A stretch of DNA of 64,000 nt from Rhodoferax sp. (GCF_028689295.1 NZ_JAQTWL010000008.1:86479-150478); one strand, 5' to 3'. Shown: positions 25,377-34,030, counted from the stretch's first letter. A program made the numbers and translations. The notes: generated by a model not told the origin, from the sequence alone.

Positions 25377-26924
25377 ATGAGTTTGGTTGATTTGCTGATA
25401 CGCCAGGCACGCCTGAAGCCTGACTTTGCGGCCGTATTCAACGGCACCGCGCTGCACGCCAGCTACGGCCAGTGGGCGGCCCGCAGTGCCGGCCTGGCGC
25501 AACGGCTGCAGGCCGCGGGCCTGCGCAGCGGCGACCGCGTGGTGCTGTTCATGCACAACCACCCGCGCTACCTCGAAGTGTTGTGGGGCGCATGGTGGGC
25601 GGGTCTGGTGGTGGTGCCGGTCAATGCCAAGCTGCACACCCGCGAGGTCGAGTGGATCATCGACAACGCGCAGGCGCGCTGGGCTTTTGTCACCAGCGAC
25701 GTGGCCCCCACACCACTGGCAGGGCTGGATCACCAGGTGGACATTGAAAGCCGGCAAGCCGACCAACTGCTGGCACCGGCGCCGGACGCCATGGCCATGG
25801 CCGTGCCCGTGCGTGCGCGCGAACCGGGCGACCTGGCCTGGCTGTTTTACACCAGCGGCACCACCGGCCGCCCCAAAGGCGTGATGCTCACCCACCGCAA
25901 CCTGATGACCATGGGCCTGAGCTACTTTGTCGATGTGGACCCGGTTGCCCCGCAAGACACCATCGTCTATGCCGCGCCCATGTCGCACGGTGCCGGCCTG
26001 TACGCCATACCGCATGTGATGGCCGGTGCGCGCCATGTGGTGCCGGCCTCGGGCGGCGTGGAACCGGCCGAGCTGTTTGCCCTGGGGCGCGCGCTCGGCC
26101 CGCTGTCCACCTTTGCCGCGCCCACCATCGTCAGGCGCCTGGTCGACTACGCCCAGCAACAAGGCTTGAGCTCGGCCGACGCGGCCCGGTCGTTCAAGAC
26201 CATCGTGTATGGCGGTGCCCCCATGTACGCCGCCGACATGGCGCGCGCCCTGCGGGTGATGGGGCCGGTATTTGTGCAAATCTACGGCCAGGGCGAAACC
26301 CCGATGGTGGCCACAGCGCTGTCCAGAGCCCATCTGGCTGACAGCACTCATCCCAGGTACCTGGCGCGCATGGCTTCTGTGGGCGTGGCGCAAACGCCGG
26401 TGCTGATCCGTGTGGCGAACGCCGACGGGCAAGCCCTGCCTATGGGCGCGGTGGGCGAGGTGCTGGTGCAGGGCGACAGCGTGATGGCCGGCTATTGGCG
26501 CAATCCGGAGGCCACAGATCAGACCCTGCGCGACGGCTGGCTCTTTACTGGGGACGTGGGCAGCCTGGACGAGGACGGCTTCCTGACCCTGAAAGACCGC
26601 AGCAAGGACCTGATCATCAGCGGCGGCTCCAACATCTACCCGCGCGAAGTCGAAGAAGTGCTGCTCACGCTCGACGGCGTGGCCGAGGTGGCCGTGGTCG
26701 GCGCGCCGGATACCGAGTGGGGCGAAGTGGTGGTGGCCTTTGTGGTGCTGCAAGCCGGGGCCGTGGTGGATACGGCCGCACTCGACGCCCATTGCCTGGC
26801 CCAAATGGGCCGCTTCAAGCGCCCCAAGCTATACCATCTGGTGGCCGAGTTGCCCAAGAATAACTACGGCAAGGTGCTCAAAACCGAACTGCGCGCCAGG
26901 CTCGTCGCTGACAATGCCGCGTGA
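25377..26924 (+). CDS. Acyl-CoA synthetase, AMP-forming
   Basis: ANL-superfamily acid-CoA ligase of 515 residues. The AMP-binding P-loop LFYTSGTTGRPKGVMLTH lies near residues 158-175, the IYGQGETPM adenine motif near 302, GWLFTGDVGSLDEDGFL near 385, and the C-terminal hinge and catalytic Lys region KNNYGKVLKTEL near the end. It activates a carboxylic acid to its CoA ester; chain length cannot be told. It stands alone downstream of the PAS protein and before DUF4389; no beta-oxidation genes are adjacent. Confidence 0.9.
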   Translation: MSLVDLLIRQARLKPDFAAVFNGTALHASYGQWAARSAGLAQRLQAAGLRSGDRVVLFMHNHPRYLEVLWGAWWAGLVVVPVNAKLHTREVEWIIDNAQARWAFVTSDVAPTPLAGLDHQVDIESRQADQLLAPAPDAMAMAVPVRAREPGDLAWLFYTSGTTGRPKGVMLTHRNLMTMGLSYFVDVDPVAPQDTIVYAAPMSHGAGLYAIPHVMAGARHVVPASGGVEPAELFALGRALGPLSTFAAPTIVRRLVDYAQQQGLSSADAARSFKTIVYGGAPMYAADMARALRVMGPVFVQIYGQGETPMVATALSRAHLADSTHPRYLARMASVGVAQTPVLIRVANADGQALPMGAVGEVLVQGDSVMAGYWRNPEATDQTLRDGWLFTGDVGSLDEDGFLTLKDRSKDLIISGGSNIYPREVEEVLLTLDGVAEVAVVGAPDTEWGEVVVAFVVLQAGAVVDTAALDAHCLAQMGRFKRPKLYHLVAELPKNNYGKVLKTELRARLVADNAA

Positions 26925-26964
26925 TCGTCACGCTCTCTGCAAGCCAATTTTGAAAGGACTCACC

Positions 26965-27243
26965 ATGAATCAAGATGCCACAACCAGTTTGGAAAAACGC
27001 AATATCTGGCTGCGCGGCCTGCTGATGATCCTGATGGGCCTGGCCCATCAGCTCGCCGGCACCGTGCTGTTTTGTACGGCCCTTCTTCAGTTTATTTTCA
27101 CGCTGGCCAGCGACGCCCCCAACCCGCGCCTGGCAGCCTTTGGTCAAAGCCTGGGCCGCTTCCAAAGCCAGGTCGCCGACTTCGCCAGTTTCGCCAGCGA
27201 AGTCGTACCCTTCCCGTTCGCTGACTGGCCAGCAAGTGACTAA
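26965..27243 (+). CDS. DUF4389 small membrane protein
   Basis: Protein of 92 residues with the DUF4389 pattern: a cytoplasmic start, WLRGLLMILMGLAHQLAGTVLFCTALLQFIFTL as one long or two short helices, then FGQSLGRFQSQVADFASFASEVVPFPFADWP. A GAAAGGA site precedes the ATG. Its stop overlaps the GTG start of the AlkD-like gene, so the pair is coupled. No function is known for the family in bacteria. Confidence 0.8.
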   Translation: MNQDATTSLEKRNIWLRGLLMILMGLAHQLAGTVLFCTALLQFIFTLASDAPNPRLAAFGQSLGRFQSQVADFASFASEVVPFPFADWPASD

Positions 27244-27958
27244 CCAAATCGACCAGGCACTGACGCTGCTGCACCAGCACGCGCGCCCGGCCGAACTGGC
27301 CGGCATGGCGCGCTTTGGCATTGTGGGCAGCCAGCGTCTGGGCTTGTCTATGCCCTCCATGCGAGGCATTGCCCGCACGCTCGGGCACGACCACGCGCTG
27401 GCGCTCGCGCTGTGGGACACCGGCATCTCCGACGCCCGCATTGTGGCCGGCATGGTGGCCGAGCCCGCCAAATTGACGTCGCGCCAGATGGACGCATGGG
27501 CCAAGGGTTTTGCGTCGTGGGACGTGTGCGACCAAGTGTGCGGCAGCGCCTTTGTGGCGTCGCCACTGGCCTGGGCAAAGGTAACCGTGTGGGCCGGGCG
27601 CAAGGAAGAATTTGTGCGCCGTGCCGCGTTTGCCCTGCTGGCCACGCTGGCAGTGCATGACAAGGCGGCCAGCGATGCCCGCTTTATGGCGGCCCTGCCA
27701 TTGATCGAGGCGGCGGCCGGTGATGATCGCAACTTTGTCAAAAAGGGAGTGAACTGGGCCTTGCGCAACATCGGCAAGCGCAACGCCGCACTCAACAATG
27801 CAGCCATTGACGCTGCCCGGCGCATTCAACAACAGGGCAGCCGCGCTGCCCTCTGGATCGCCGCGGACGCGTTGCGTGAGCTCAACAGCACGGCCGTGCT
27901 GGCACGCATCCAGCAAAGGCGCCCGACGCGGCTTGCTGATTCTGGATTGGCGAAATGA
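27236..27958 (+). CDS. DNA alkylation repair protein, AlkD-like (HEAT repeats)
   Basis: Protein of 240 residues of the AlkC/AlkD-type alkylation repair superfamily, built of HEAT-like helices. Recognisable segments are GLSMPSMRGIARTLGHDHALALALWDTGISDARIVAGMVA, FASWDVCDQVCGSAF and RNFVKKGVNWALRNIGKRN, which fit AlkD-like glycosylases that remove N3/N7-alkylpurines. The start is inferred as the GTG at 27236, where family similarity begins and which overlaps the DUF4389 stop; the longer open frame covers the DUF4389 gene. Direct glycosylase activity is not certain because many such proteins are uncharacterised. Confidence 0.82.
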   Translation: MTNQIDQALTLLHQHARPAELAGMARFGIVGSQRLGLSMPSMRGIARTLGHDHALALALWDTGISDARIVAGMVAEPAKLTSRQMDAWAKGFASWDVCDQVCGSAFVASPLAWAKVTVWAGRKEEFVRRAAFALLATLAVHDKAASDARFMAALPLIEAAAGDDRNFVKKGVNWALRNIGKRNAALNNAAIDAARRIQQQGSRAALWIAADALRELNSTAVLARIQQRRPTRLADSGLAK

Positions 27959-28330
27959 TGGGCGAACGCGGGAACCACGGCTGCAGACCGTGATTCATAG
28001 CTGACAACGCATTTTGCAGATCGGCAGTTGGGTTTGATGGCTGTCAGCAGCAGACCCAAAGCTGTAGTAGCGTGGAGTTATATGCCTCCTGGAGAGCCGG
28101 CATTGGAAGTAAACGAGCACCGTCGCGCGTGCCAACGCTGAGGGCAGACTGTGATGTGCAGATGGACGCAACCGAGGGTGTCGAACTCAAGCCAGAAGAT
28201 GGCGTCATGAGCTATGCGAAGGACCTCCATGCGGTCACGCGCGTCCACACTCGATTAACATTGCCGTACCTTTGAGCAATACCTAGTCGCAACACAAATG
28301 CTTGTCGCACTCTGACTTTAACGCCGGCGC
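27959..28330. other. 372-bp stretch without a convincing gene
   Basis: No frame gives a protein with recognisable features. A frame at 28072-28275 has no ribosome-binding site, and the minus frame at 27826-28059 shadows the AlkD-like gene. A short hairpin (CACGG/CCGTG) lies near 27974-27991. The upstream region of the GGDEF-EAL gene at 28331 must lie here, but I see no clear promoter or ribosome-binding site. Confidence 0.5.
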
Positions 28331-31057
28331 ATGATCCTCTCCCTGATCAATAACATCGCCTTCCTGGTCGCCCTGGTGGCTGCGGGGCAGATCGTGATTT
28401 CGCGTCTTTACAGGAATCCGCTGAGTCGGCATGTGCTGCTCGGGCTGCTGTTTGGCGGCGCAGCCTTGCTGGGCATGGCGAATCCCTTGAACTTTTCACC
28501 CGGTGTGCTTTTTGACGGCCGTACGATTGTGCTGTCGGTGGTCGGCGTGGTGGGTGGCGGAGTGGCCGCGCTGATTGCAGCTGTCATGGCGGCCCTGTAT
28601 CGCTACCAGTTGGGCGGCGGCGGTGCGACGGTTGGCGTCATGGTCGCACTACTGTCGGCTTTGCTGGGAGTACTGGCACGGCAATGGTGGCTGCGCCGCG
28701 GCATCTCTCCGCAACCGATTCACTATCTGGCGCTTGGCGTATTGGTTCAACTGGTGCAGTTGACACTATTTACGCAAATTCCTGATCGGGCCGGCTATGC
28801 CTTTATTGAACAGGCTTGGTGGGTGATCCTGCTGCTCTACCCACTCGCCACCATGTTGCTGTGCCTGATTTTTCGCAATCACGAACAGCAGCTGATTGAC
28901 CAGCAGGCTTTGTCCTCGGCGCAACATGCGGTGACTGCCGCGGAAGCCGCCAGCAGGGAGCGCTTTCACGCCTACTTCGACCATTCCATCGTCGGCCTCG
29001 CCATCACCAGCCCGGAAAAAGGCTGGGTCGAGGTCAATGATGCACTTTGCGCGACGCTGGGGTACAAACGAGATGAACTAACCCGCATGACCTGGACTCA
29101 GTTGACCTACCTCGAAGATTTGGCTCCCGACCTGGCTCAGTTCAACCGCATGTTGTCCGGTGAAATCAACAGCTATACCTTGGACAAGCGCTTCATTCAC
29201 AAGGATGGCCATTTGGTGGATACGCGCTTGGCGGTAAGCATAGTGCGCGAGCCGGACGGCAGCGTCGATTACGTCGTTGCGATGGTGGATGACATTAGTG
29301 AACGTACAAAGTCGCAGCTTGCCAGCGAGGCGGTGCGCAATCAGTTGCAAGCCACGCTGGATGCCTTGCCAGATCTGCTGTTTGAAGCGGACTTTCAAGG
29401 GCGCATCGTCACCTACCACAGCCATCGCAGCGACCTGCTCGCTGCACCTCCCGAAGTGTTTATCGGCAGGCGGTTTTCTGATTTGCTGCCACCAGATGCC
29501 GCTGGCGCCTGTCAGCACGCCATCGACGAGGCCGCGCAAAACGGTTTTTCCAATGGGGTGACTTACCGGCTCGCCTTGCCAAACGGTGAACACTGGTTTG
29601 AACTCTCCGTGGCACCTCTGCATGCGGATGCCAAGCCCGACCAGCACTTTATCATGATCTGCCGCGACATCACCGAGCGCAAGGCGCATGAAAGGCAGTT
29701 GGAGCGTATCGCCCACTTTGATGTGCTGACCCACCTGCCCAACCGCGTTCTGCTCGCTGACCGCATGCAGCAGGCGATGCTGCAGGCGCAGCGCCGCAAG
29801 AAACAACTGGCGGTGGCCTACCTCGACCTCGATGGCTTCAAGGCCATCAACGACCACCACGGCCATGAGACCGGCGACCAGGTGCTCATCGCCCTGGCCA
29901 ATCGCATGAAAGAGGTGCTGCGCGAGAGCGACACCATAGCCCGCATAGGCGGCGACGAGTTTGTGGCGGTGCTCACCGACCTGGACAACAGCTCGGCCAG
30001 CGTGCCGCTGCTTGACCGGCTGCTGGCGGCTGCCGCGCTGCCGGTGCCGGTGGGCGAGCTGAGCTTGCAGATTTCAGCCAGCCTGGGCGTCACCTTCTAC
30101 CCGCAGGCGCATGACATCGAGGCCGACCAGCTCCTGCGCCAGGCCGACCAGGTCATGTACCAGGCCAAAGTGGCGGGCAAGAACCGCTACTGCGTGTTTG
30201 ACGCCGCGCAGGACAGCAGCCTGCGCGACCACCACGAAAGCCTGGAGCGCATGCGCCTGGCAATGGAGCACGGCGAGTTCGTGCTGCACTACCAGCCCAA
30301 GGTCAATATGCGCAGTGGCAAGGTGATAGGTGCCGAGGCCCTGATCCGCTGGCAGCACCCGGAAAAAGGTTTGTTGATGCCGGCGGCCTTCCTGCCGGTG
30401 ATCGAAGACCATCCGCTGGCCGTTGACTTGGGCGAATGGGTGCTTGACACCGCCATGCATCAAATGGAGGTGTGGTGCGCCTCCGGTCTGGACCTGCCCG
30501 TCAGTGTCAACATCGGCGCGCGCCAATTGCAGCAAAGTGACTTTGTGGCGCGCCTGCAGGCCATCCTGGCAAAACACCCGCAAGTGCATCCGGGCTGCAT
30601 TGAACTGGAGGTGCTGGAGACCAGTGCCCTGAATGACATGGTGCAGGTGTCGCAGGTGATTGATGACTGCGCCAGGATCGGCGTGAAGTTTGCGCTGGAT
30701 GACTTTGGCACCGGCTACTCCTCGCTCACCTACCTCAAGCGCCTGCGCGTAGCGCTGCTCAAGATCGACCAGAGCTTTGTGCGCGACCTGCTTAACGACC
30801 CCGATGACCTGGCCATTTTGCAAGGCATCATCGGTCTGGCTGCCGCCTTCAAATGCGAAGTGATTGCTGAAGGCGTAGAGACCGTGGCGCACGGCACCGC
30901 GCTGCTGCAACTGGGCTGCGAACTGGCGCAAGGCTACGGCATTGCCCGGCCCATGCCGCCAGATCAGTTGCCAGCCTGGGCAGCCACCTGGCAGCCCGAT
31001 GCGGCGTGGCGTGCAACCACGAACGCCGCTGTGGTCTTGCGGCCCACAGACGAGTAG
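28331..31057 (+). CDS. Five-TM sensor PAS-PAS-GGDEF-EAL c-di-GMP enzyme
   Basis: Protein of 908 residues. The N-terminus is a 5TMR-LYT type sensor (GVLFDGRTIVLSVVGVVGGGVAALIAA near 58-84 and more helices to about 185), then two PAS domains (about 215-335 and 340-460), GGDEF (RIGGDEF near 540, with inhibitory-site RESD just upstream) and EAL (EALIRW, EVLETS, DDFGTGYSS, EGVET). All catalytic motifs for both cyclase and phosphodiesterase are present, so either activity is possible. The last 217 bp of strong identity (30789-31005) are exactly shared with the gene at 49554. The ATG lacks an obvious ribosome-binding site. Confidence 0.9.
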   Translation: MILSLINNIAFLVALVAAGQIVISRLYRNPLSRHVLLGLLFGGAALLGMANPLNFSPGVLFDGRTIVLSVVGVVGGGVAALIAAVMAALYRYQLGGGGATVGVMVALLSALLGVLARQWWLRRGISPQPIHYLALGVLVQLVQLTLFTQIPDRAGYAFIEQAWWVILLLYPLATMLLCLIFRNHEQQLIDQQALSSAQHAVTAAEAASRERFHAYFDHSIVGLAITSPEKGWVEVNDALCATLGYKRDELTRMTWTQLTYLEDLAPDLAQFNRMLSGEINSYTLDKRFIHKDGHLVDTRLAVSIVREPDGSVDYVVAMVDDISERTKSQLASEAVRNQLQATLDALPDLLFEADFQGRIVTYHSHRSDLLAAPPEVFIGRRFSDLLPPDAAGACQHAIDEAAQNGFSNGVTYRLALPNGEHWFELSVAPLHADAKPDQHFIMICRDITERKAHERQLERIAHFDVLTHLPNRVLLADRMQQAMLQAQRRKKQLAVAYLDLDGFKAINDHHGHETGDQVLIALANRMKEVLRESDTIARIGGDEFVAVLTDLDNSSASVPLLDRLLAAAALPVPVGELSLQISASLGVTFYPQAHDIEADQLLRQADQVMYQAKVAGKNRYCVFDAAQDSSLRDHHESLERMRLAMEHGEFVLHYQPKVNMRSGKVIGAEALIRWQHPEKGLLMPAAFLPVIEDHPLAVDLGEWVLDTAMHQMEVWCASGLDLPVSVNIGARQLQQSDFVARLQAILAKHPQVHPGCIELEVLETSALNDMVQVSQVIDDCARIGVKFALDDFGTGYSSLTYLKRLRVALLKIDQSFVRDLLNDPDDLAILQGIIGLAAAFKCEVIAEGVETVAHGTALLQLGCELAQGYGIARPMPPDQLPAWAATWQPDAAWRATTNAAVVLRPTDE
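30789..31005 (+). repeat. 217-bp exact repeat, copy 1 (EAL-coding 3' end)
   Basis: Base-for-base identical to the reverse complement of 49606-49822. One mismatch at 30788 separates it from a further 36 identical bases (30752-30787). Synonymous sites are identical too, whereas the GGDEF parts of the two genes differ at many codons. Confidence 0.95.
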
Positions 31058-31190
31058 GCTACCGCAAAGCTGGCGTTCGCCAAGGTCGGCTAACGCTGCA
31101 CACCCGAAGTAGTTTTCCGCTGTCAGTCCACCACGCACTTTGAGCACCAGCTTCTTCAACCATCGTTGGTTGATCCCCTATTTAGCAACA

Positions 31191-32141
31191 TCACCCCAGC
31201 AAGGCCGCCAGCGACATCACCAGCGTGATGGTGGCCAGGCCCAGTACCGTCGATACCGCCATGCTGGCAGTCACCAGGTCTTGCGCTACCTCGTAGCGCT
31301 GGGCAAACAAAAACACATTGGCGCCCGTTGGCAGCGACGCGGTGACGATCATCACCGTCAAGGGCAGGCCCGCCATGCCCAGCCCCAAACCGAGCACTGC
31401 GACCAGGCTGGGCAAGGCCAGGTTTTTCAGCAGGCTGATGCCCAGCGCGTTCTTCAGATGCGGCCCCACCTGCACCTGCGTCAGCGTCACCCCCACCAGC
31501 AGCAAAGCCACCGGACCAAAGGCACTGCCCAGCAGATGCAAGGGCTTGTCAACCACTTCGGGCAACACCAGCCCGGTTTGCGCAAACAGCAGGCCGACGA
31601 TGATGGGCAGGGGCACCGGGTGGATGATGCCGCTTTTCACGGCCGCCAGCACGGTCATTGCCATGTGCCTTTGGCCGCCCGGCCCGCTAACGCGTTCCTC
31701 GCGAGCGGCCACCATTTCCAGCACCACGGTGGCCAGCGTCAACAGCACCAGTGCATGCACGGAAATAAGGGTAAACAACGTGACCAGGCCGATTTGCCCG
31801 TAGGCCAGGCCAACCAGCGGAATGCCGATCATCACCGTGTTGCTGAAGGTGGCGGCCAGCGCCAGCACGGCGGCGCGTCGATTGGCGCCTTGCCAAAACA
31901 GCATGGCAGCAAACAGCAGCAGCGCCGCCACAAAGTACATGACCACCGGCTTGAAGTTGAGCTGTTCGACATGCACCGTGCTCATGGTGCGAAACAGCAG
32001 CGCTGGTGTCAGCACCATGAACACCAGGTTGGACAAATCCTTGATGGCCTCGGCCCTGATCCAGCCGGCGCGACCCGCAACAAACCCAACAAAAATCAAT
32101 AGAACAACAGGCAGCAGCGCCGAAAAAACAGGGTTATTCAC
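31191..32141 (-). CDS. AEC family permease (auxin efflux carrier-like)
   Basis: Membrane protein of 316 residues with about ten helices in the two five-helix halves of the AEC/bile-acid transporter fold. The start NPVFSALLPVVLLIFVGFVAGRAGWI, the internal NTVMIGIPLVGLAYG (about 101-115) and ASLPTGANVFLFAQRYE near 270-286 are family hallmarks; bacterial members such as MdcF and MleP transport dicarboxylates like malonate or malate. The small DUF3149 gene lies 9 bp upstream on the same strand, so they may be co-transcribed. Substrate not predictable. Confidence 0.88.
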   Translation of the reverse strand: MNNPVFSALLPVVLLIFVGFVAGRAGWIRAEAIKDLSNLVFMVLTPALLFRTMSTVHVEQLNFKPVVMYFVAALLLFAAMLFWQGANRRAAVLALAATFSNTVMIGIPLVGLAYGQIGLVTLFTLISVHALVLLTLATVVLEMVAAREERVSGPGGQRHMAMTVLAAVKSGIIHPVPLPIIVGLLFAQTGLVLPEVVDKPLHLLGSAFGPVALLLVGVTLTQVQVGPHLKNALGISLLKNLALPSLVAVLGLGLGMAGLPLTVMIVTASLPTGANVFLFAQRYEVAQDLVTASMAVSTVLGLATITLVMSLAALLG

Positions 32142-32150
32142 TTTCCCTTG

Positions 32151-32294
32151 TTATTTGCCGGCGCTTTTGGCGCTCTCGTTCATTTTCGATTTGAGCACCA
32201 CGTAGGCTCCGATCGACACCACGATGATGGCGCCAATGACCACCACGCTCATCAGGCCGTAGTCAGTGGAAAAAAGGTCTTGGAGTGCTTTCAT
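32151..32294 (-). CDS. DUF3149 small membrane protein (47 residues)
   Basis: A 47-residue protein read on the minus strand, starting KALQDLFSTDYGLMSVVVIG, with one transmembrane helix (about 14-34) and a charged tail KSKMNESAKSAGK. The start and the LFSTD-GLMS motif match the DUF3149 family of very small betaproteobacterial proteins. An AAGGA site stands 9 bp before the ATG. It lies just upstream of the AEC permease and may be expressed with it. Function unknown. Confidence 0.82.
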   Translation of the reverse strand: MKALQDLFSTDYGLMSVVVIGAIIVVSIGAYVVLKSKMNESAKSAGK

Positions 32295-32375
32295 GGTCTT
32301 GGTCCTTAAAAAAGCCGATCATAAATTTGAAAATCATGCCTGGCTGAACTATGCAACATTGCCAGGTCGTTAAAT

Positions 32376-32389
32376 CTGACATATATCAA
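32376..32389 (-). promoter_or_regulatory. FNR/DNR-like box upstream of the DUF3149-AEC pair
   Basis: On the minus strand this reads TTGATATATGTCAG, close to the FNR-type pattern TTGAT-N4-GTCAA common in Betaproteobacteria (one mismatch at the last base). It is 82 bp upstream of the DUF3149 start codon. A plausible site for oxygen control, unproven. Confidence 0.45.
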
Positions 32390-32430
32390 TCCGCCGGAAT
32401 ATTAAAGCACGCCAAGTGGATGGCCGAAAC

Positions 32431-32973
32431 TTATGACACAGCCTCGTCGCGGCTTGTGCTGGACGTGGCTGCCGTCGCGCAGTCGGCACACACGCCGCGC
32501 ACCGCCAGGTCCAGGCTCATTCCCTGATAACCCAGCGCCTTGAGGGCTTGCAAGGCATTTTGCGCGGCCACCTCCAGGTCGAGCGCATTGCCTTGCAGCG
32601 CGCCCTGCAAGGGTTGATCACGGTGGCAGCTTTGACACTCGAAATGCGGCAAGGCATGCACGCTGGCAGGCATAGCCTGGTAGTGGCGCACCCGACTGGC
32701 ATCGACCCGGCACAGCAGCAAGCCCACTTGGGTCAGCCGGTCGATCAGGCGGTAGAGCGTGACGCGGTCGAGCGTGGCCGCGCCCTCGCCCTGCTCGCCC
32801 GGTATGCCGTCAGACTGCAAGGCTGTTTGCAATTGGGCGTGGGTGTAGCTGGTGTCCGGGTGCGCCAACAGCCAGCCCAGCACGCGCCTGGCCGCGCCGG
32901 TGCGGCGCAGGCCGTGGGCGGACAGCAAGGCGTCGATCGGATCAGTCGGATTTGACAATGGGGTGCGGGACAT
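32431..32973 (-). CDS. zur: Fur-family zinc uptake regulator Zur
   Basis: Fur-family repressor of 180 residues: N-terminal winged helix (LSAHGLRRTGAARRVLGWLLAHPDTSYTHAQL, VTLYRLIDRLTQVGLL) and a dimerisation/metal domain with structural zinc cysteines in FECQSCHRD and VCADC. I place the start at the ATG at 32973, giving SRTPLSNPTDPIDALL; the longer frame (from 33042) would put the operator at 33009-33055 inside the coding region. It faces a zinc importer operon across a paired dyad, so it very likely represses both itself and the importer when zinc is sufficient. Confidence 0.88.
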   Translation of the reverse strand: MSRTPLSNPTDPIDALLSAHGLRRTGAARRVLGWLLAHPDTSYTHAQLQTALQSDGIPGEQGEGAATLDRVTLYRLIDRLTQVGLLLCRVDASRVRHYQAMPASVHALPHFECQSCHRDQPLQGALQGNALDLEVAAQNALQALKALGYQGMSLDLAVRGVCADCATAATSSTSRDEAVS

Positions 32974-33008
32974 GGTTTGGGTAGGCTGATTTTTCAATAG
33001 CAAGACTT

Positions 33009-33055
33009 TAATGCAATTGAGTTGCGATATACTAAGACGCAATTCAATTGCATTA
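33009..33055. promoter_or_regulatory. Paired Zur operator between zur and the zinc importer
   Basis: Two 18-bp arms (33009-33026 TAATGCAATTGAGTTGCG and 33038-33055) form an inverted repeat with one mismatch and an 11-bp spacer. Each arm also contains its own 13-bp dyad GCAA-N5-TTGC (33013-33025 and 33039-33051), with centres 26 bp apart. This suggests two dimers bound side by side. It lies 35 bp from each start codon. Confidence 0.75.
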
Positions 33056-33089
33056 TCGCTGCAAACATTCTAATTCCGTATCACCAGAC

Positions 33090-33299
33090 ATGACGCCTCA
33101 ATCCCCCGCCGCACCACATGATCACGGCCCTGCGCATCACCACGCCGTGCACATCAGCGCGCAGCTCATTGCACCTGCCAGCACGACCCGCAGCGTGCTG
33201 GCCTGGCCCGCCTGGTTGCGCGTGCTGGCGGTGTTACCCGTGGTGCTGGCGCTCTGGCTGGCCGTGTGGTGGGCCAATGCGGGAGTGGTAGCGTGGTAA
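33090..33299 (+). CDS. Small His-rich single-span membrane protein of the zinc operon
   Basis: Protein of 69 residues with a histidine-rich N-terminal stretch (HDHGPAHHHAVH, about residues 10-21) and one transmembrane helix (about 39-65, WLRVLAVLPVVLALWLAVWWA). Its stop overlaps the GTG start of the ATPase gene. The position directly behind the Zur operator and before the importer suggests that it binds zinc for, or regulates, the transporter. I chose the ATG at 33090; an upstream in-frame ATG at 33048 lies inside the operator. I do not recognise a named family. Confidence 0.72.
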   Translation: MTPQSPAAPHDHGPAHHHAVHISAQLIAPASTTRSVLAWPAWLRVLAVLPVVLALWLAVWWANAGVVAW

Positions 33300-34030
33300 G
33301 CATCGACAACCTGACGGTGAGCTACCGCCAGCACCCGGCCCTGCACCATATCAGCGGCCAGTTTGCCAATGGCTCGCTGAGCGCCGTGATCGGCCCCAAC
33401 GGCTCGGGCAAAAGCACGCTGCTGAAAAGCATCATGGGGTTGGTCAAGGCATCTGGCGGGCGCGTTCAGGTGAGCGCACCACACGCGCGCATTGCCTACC
33501 TGCCTCAAATGACAGAAATCGACCGCAGCTTTCCGATGCCGGTGCGCGACTGCGTGTTGCTGGGTTGCTGGAGCGCCTTGGGTGCCTGGGGTGGCGTCAG
33601 TGCCGACCTGCTGGCGCGCGCCGATGCGGCCATTCAGACCGTGGGGCTGCAAGGCTTTGAGCAGCGCACGGTGGGGTCGCTGTCCAGCGGCCAGTTTCAG
33701 CGCGCGCTTTTTGCCCGCCTGCTGATGCAGGATGCCGAGTTGATCCTGCTCGACGAGCCCTTCAACGCCATGGACTCGCGCACCACCGCCGCCCTGCTGA
33801 CCTTGATCAAACAGTGGCACGCGCAGGGACGCACCGTGATCGCCGTGCTGCATGACGACGCGCAAGTGCACGCGCACTTCGAGCAAACCGTGCTGCTGGC
33901 ACGCGAACTGGTGGCCTGGGGCGACACCGCGCAGGTGCTCACCGAACCCAATTTGCAGCGCGCCCGCGCCCTGGCCGAAGCCTGGGACGACAACGCCGAC
34001 ATCTGCCACACCGACGAGGTTAGCGCATGA
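33293..34030 (+). CDS. Zinc ABC transporter ATP-binding protein (ZnuC/AztA type)
   Basis: ABC ATPase of 245 residues for metal-chelate-type import: Walker A GPNGSGKST, signature LSSGQFQRALFARLL, Walker B LILLDEPFNAMD, and switch His in AVLHDDAQVHAHF. The start is taken as the GTG at 33293, which overlaps the previous stop and gives VVSIDNLTVSYRQHP. Gene order ATPase-permease-binding protein matches aztABC as well as manganese/zinc clusters. Zinc is favoured over manganese by the Zur gene and operator. Confidence 0.88.
   Translation: MVSIDNLTVSYRQHPALHHISGQFANGSLSAVIGPNGSGKSTLLKSIMGLVKASGGRVQVSAPHARIAYLPQMTEIDRSFPMPVRDCVLLGCWSALGAWGGVSADLLARADAAIQTVGLQGFEQRTVGSLSSGQFQRALFARLLMQDAELILLDEPFNAMDSRTTAALLTLIKQWHAQGRTVIAVLHDDAQVHAHFEQTVLLARELVAWGDTAQVLTEPNLQRARALAEAWDDNADICHTDEVSA

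Noticed and set aside
28072..28275. Open frame of 67 codons before the GGDEF-EAL gene
   Set aside because: No ribosome-binding site, no recognisable domain or hydrophobic pattern, and ordinary length for chance in GC-rich DNA.
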